Shown one piece after another: positions 6,480 through 7,192 of a DNA stretch of 7,192 nucleotides. The notes beneath the pieces were generated by a model that was given only the letters and a program-made list of their open reading frames with translations, did no database searches and was not told the DNA's origin. Position 1 is the stretch's first letter, and the number at the start of each line of letters is the position of its first letter. Source of the DNA: DASQWC01 sp035640475 (GTDB taxonomy: Bacteria > Actinomycetota > JAICYB01); contig DASQWC010000054.1 of the NCBI GenBank assembly GCA_035640475.1, positions 1 through 7,192 of the forward strand. Reading direction: 5' to 3'. The translations under genes were made by a program, and so were the position numbers.

Positions 6480-7192
6480 GAGCCAGCTCGGGCTTGAGGG
6501 TGCTCTTCAGGTAGCGCGGCGCGTCGCTCCCCGTGCTTAAGAGGAGGTCGAGGATCGTGACGTTGTGTTCGAACGGGGGATGGGGCTGCGGGTACTCCGG
6601 GTAGTCGGAGTAATCCATGTACTCCAGCACAATCCCCGCTTCGGCGAACAGGGCCTCGTTCATGTATTCGCGCGCTCGGGGGCCCGAGTAATAGACGGCC
6701 GCGCCAGCCGCCAGGCAGAGCGACACCAATCGCTCGGTCTTGTCGCCCTGCGCGTCGTAATCGGTAGACCAGCTCAGCTTCGTCTCGATCCCGAGCACCT
6801 CGCACAGCGCATCGAGGAAGTGTCGGTTGATCTTGCTTAGCACCGGGCTGGTCGCGTCCGCGTACAGCCCCTCCACGAGGCCGGCGTAGTCGTCGAACCG
6901 CGACGCGCTCGCATAGGAGTGGTGGAGCGTCTTCCAGTGCCGCGCCGCCCACCGAGGCTCGCTCACCAGTGTTTCGTCGATCCGCTGGTCGTAGCGACCC
7001 TTCACCTCGACGGGGATAGTGAGCCACTGCGTGCCTTGCGCGGTCTTAATGCGGTTTCGGTTCCGCCAGTCGCGACGCGTGTACTGACGGTCGTCATAGA
7101 GGATGAACTCGTCGACCAGGTTGATGAGGTCGAAGTAGCCCTTCCACGGGATGTAGCACGATTGGACGATCGCGACGCGCTTGCCGCCACTC
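6469..7192 (-). CDS. WbqC-family protein, 5' edge just outside the window
   Basis: The frame is open from the right edge, giving 240 visible residues and a TGA stop at 6469-6471. The visible N-terminus SGGKRVAIVQSCYIPWKGYF continues with a YDDRQYTRRDWRNRN segment and then TAQGTQWLTIPV. This is the conserved head of WbqC-like proteins (PF08889), found across surface-polysaccharide and O-antigen loci. Family length is about 230-240 residues, so almost nothing is missing. The only base seen of the codon before Ser is a G in third position, which fits an ATG or GTG start immediately outside. The C-terminal TILDLLLSTG (near residues 214-223) is also typical. No biochemical role for the family is firmly established as far as I know. 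A role in making or attaching an acyl or aminoacyl group on an amino sugar is an inference from its usual neighbours. No signal peptide or transmembrane helix is seen. Confidence 0.88.
   Translation of the reverse strand, partial: SGGKRVAIVQSCYIPWKGYFDLINLVDEFILYDDRQYTRRDWRNRNRIKTAQGTQWLTIPVEVKGRYDQRIDETLVSEPRWAARHWKTLHHSYASASRFDDYAGLVEGLYADATSPVLSKINRHFLDALCEVLGIETKLSWSTDYDAQGDKTERLVSLCLAAGAAVYYSGPRAREYMNEALFAEAGIVLEYMDYSDYPEYPQPHPPFEHNVTILDLLLSTGSDAPRYLKSTLKPELARGR

Larger units (their letters stand above)
1..7192 (-). other. Single overlapping operon for surface-glycan biosynthesis
   Basis: All seven genes run on the minus strand and each overlaps the next. WbqC/methyltransferase share 11 bases (6469-6479), methyltransferase/acyltransferase 4 (ATGA, 5850-5853), acyltransferase/propeller 1 (TAGTG, 5194), propeller/zinc-ribbon methyltransferase 4 (ATGA, 4283-4286), methyltransferase/aminotransferase 91 (3420-3510, start uncertain), and aminotransferase/YfhO 23 (2278-2300). 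Shine-Dalgarno sequences are weak or absent at most starts, which fits translational coupling by reinitiation. No promoter or terminator hairpin with a U-tract is visible, so transcription must enter from beyond 7192 and leave past position 1. Confidence 0.85.

Noticed and set aside
6269..7027. Minus-strand open frame of 252 residues overlapping WbqC and the first methyltransferase.
   Set aside because: It is out of frame with the WbqC and methyltransferase motifs, and its composition is Arg/Pro/Ser-rich as expected for a shifted frame.

Overview
This window is GC-rich bacterial DNA, fully coding, with all seven genes on the minus strand. It reads as part of a cell-surface glycan or glycolipid biosynthesis locus. 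In transcription order (high to low coordinates) the genes are: a WbqC-family protein (5' edge just cut), a class I SAM methyltransferase, a NeuD/PglD-type sugar acyltransferase, a cytosolic five-bladed beta-propeller protein resembling glycoside hydrolases of the GH43/GH130 type, a second class I methyltransferase with an N-terminal zinc ribbon, a WecE/RffA-type dTDP-sugar aminotransferase, and a large multi-spanning YfhO-family membrane protein whose C-terminus reaches the left edge.

Every gene junction is an overlap: 11, 4, 1, 4, 91 and 23 bases in order of transcription. No intergenic space, internal promoter, terminator, RNA gene, mobile element or CRISPR array is visible. This strongly suggests one translationally coupled operon whose promoter and remaining genes lie outside the window. 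No stretch of 300 bases lacks a gene.

Functionally, the best-supported step is the aminotransferase, which probably makes dTDP-4-amino-4,6-dideoxygalactose (dTDP-Fuc4N) from the 4-keto-6-deoxy sugar. The NeuD/PglD-like protein is a natural candidate to N-acetylate that amine, and the two methyltransferases could decorate the sugar or a carrier. YfhO proteins are polytopic GT-C-like membrane proteins thought to transfer sugars from a lipid carrier outside the membrane. WbqC and the propeller protein have no settled role that I know of. The upstream enzymes RmlA/RmlB and any cytosolic glycosyltransferases are not in the window.

Taxonomy is uncertain. The high GC, dense overlaps and YfhO-type protein would fit an actinobacterial (for example Thermoleophilia-like) or Chloroflexota genome, but this is a guess from style, not a measured placement. 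The main oddities are the start of the aminotransferase (no canonical start near its conserved N-terminus), the unexplained propeller protein, and the WbqC-methyltransferase-acyltransferase set, which may make an undescribed sugar modification. I see no clearly new defence, RNA or mobile system.
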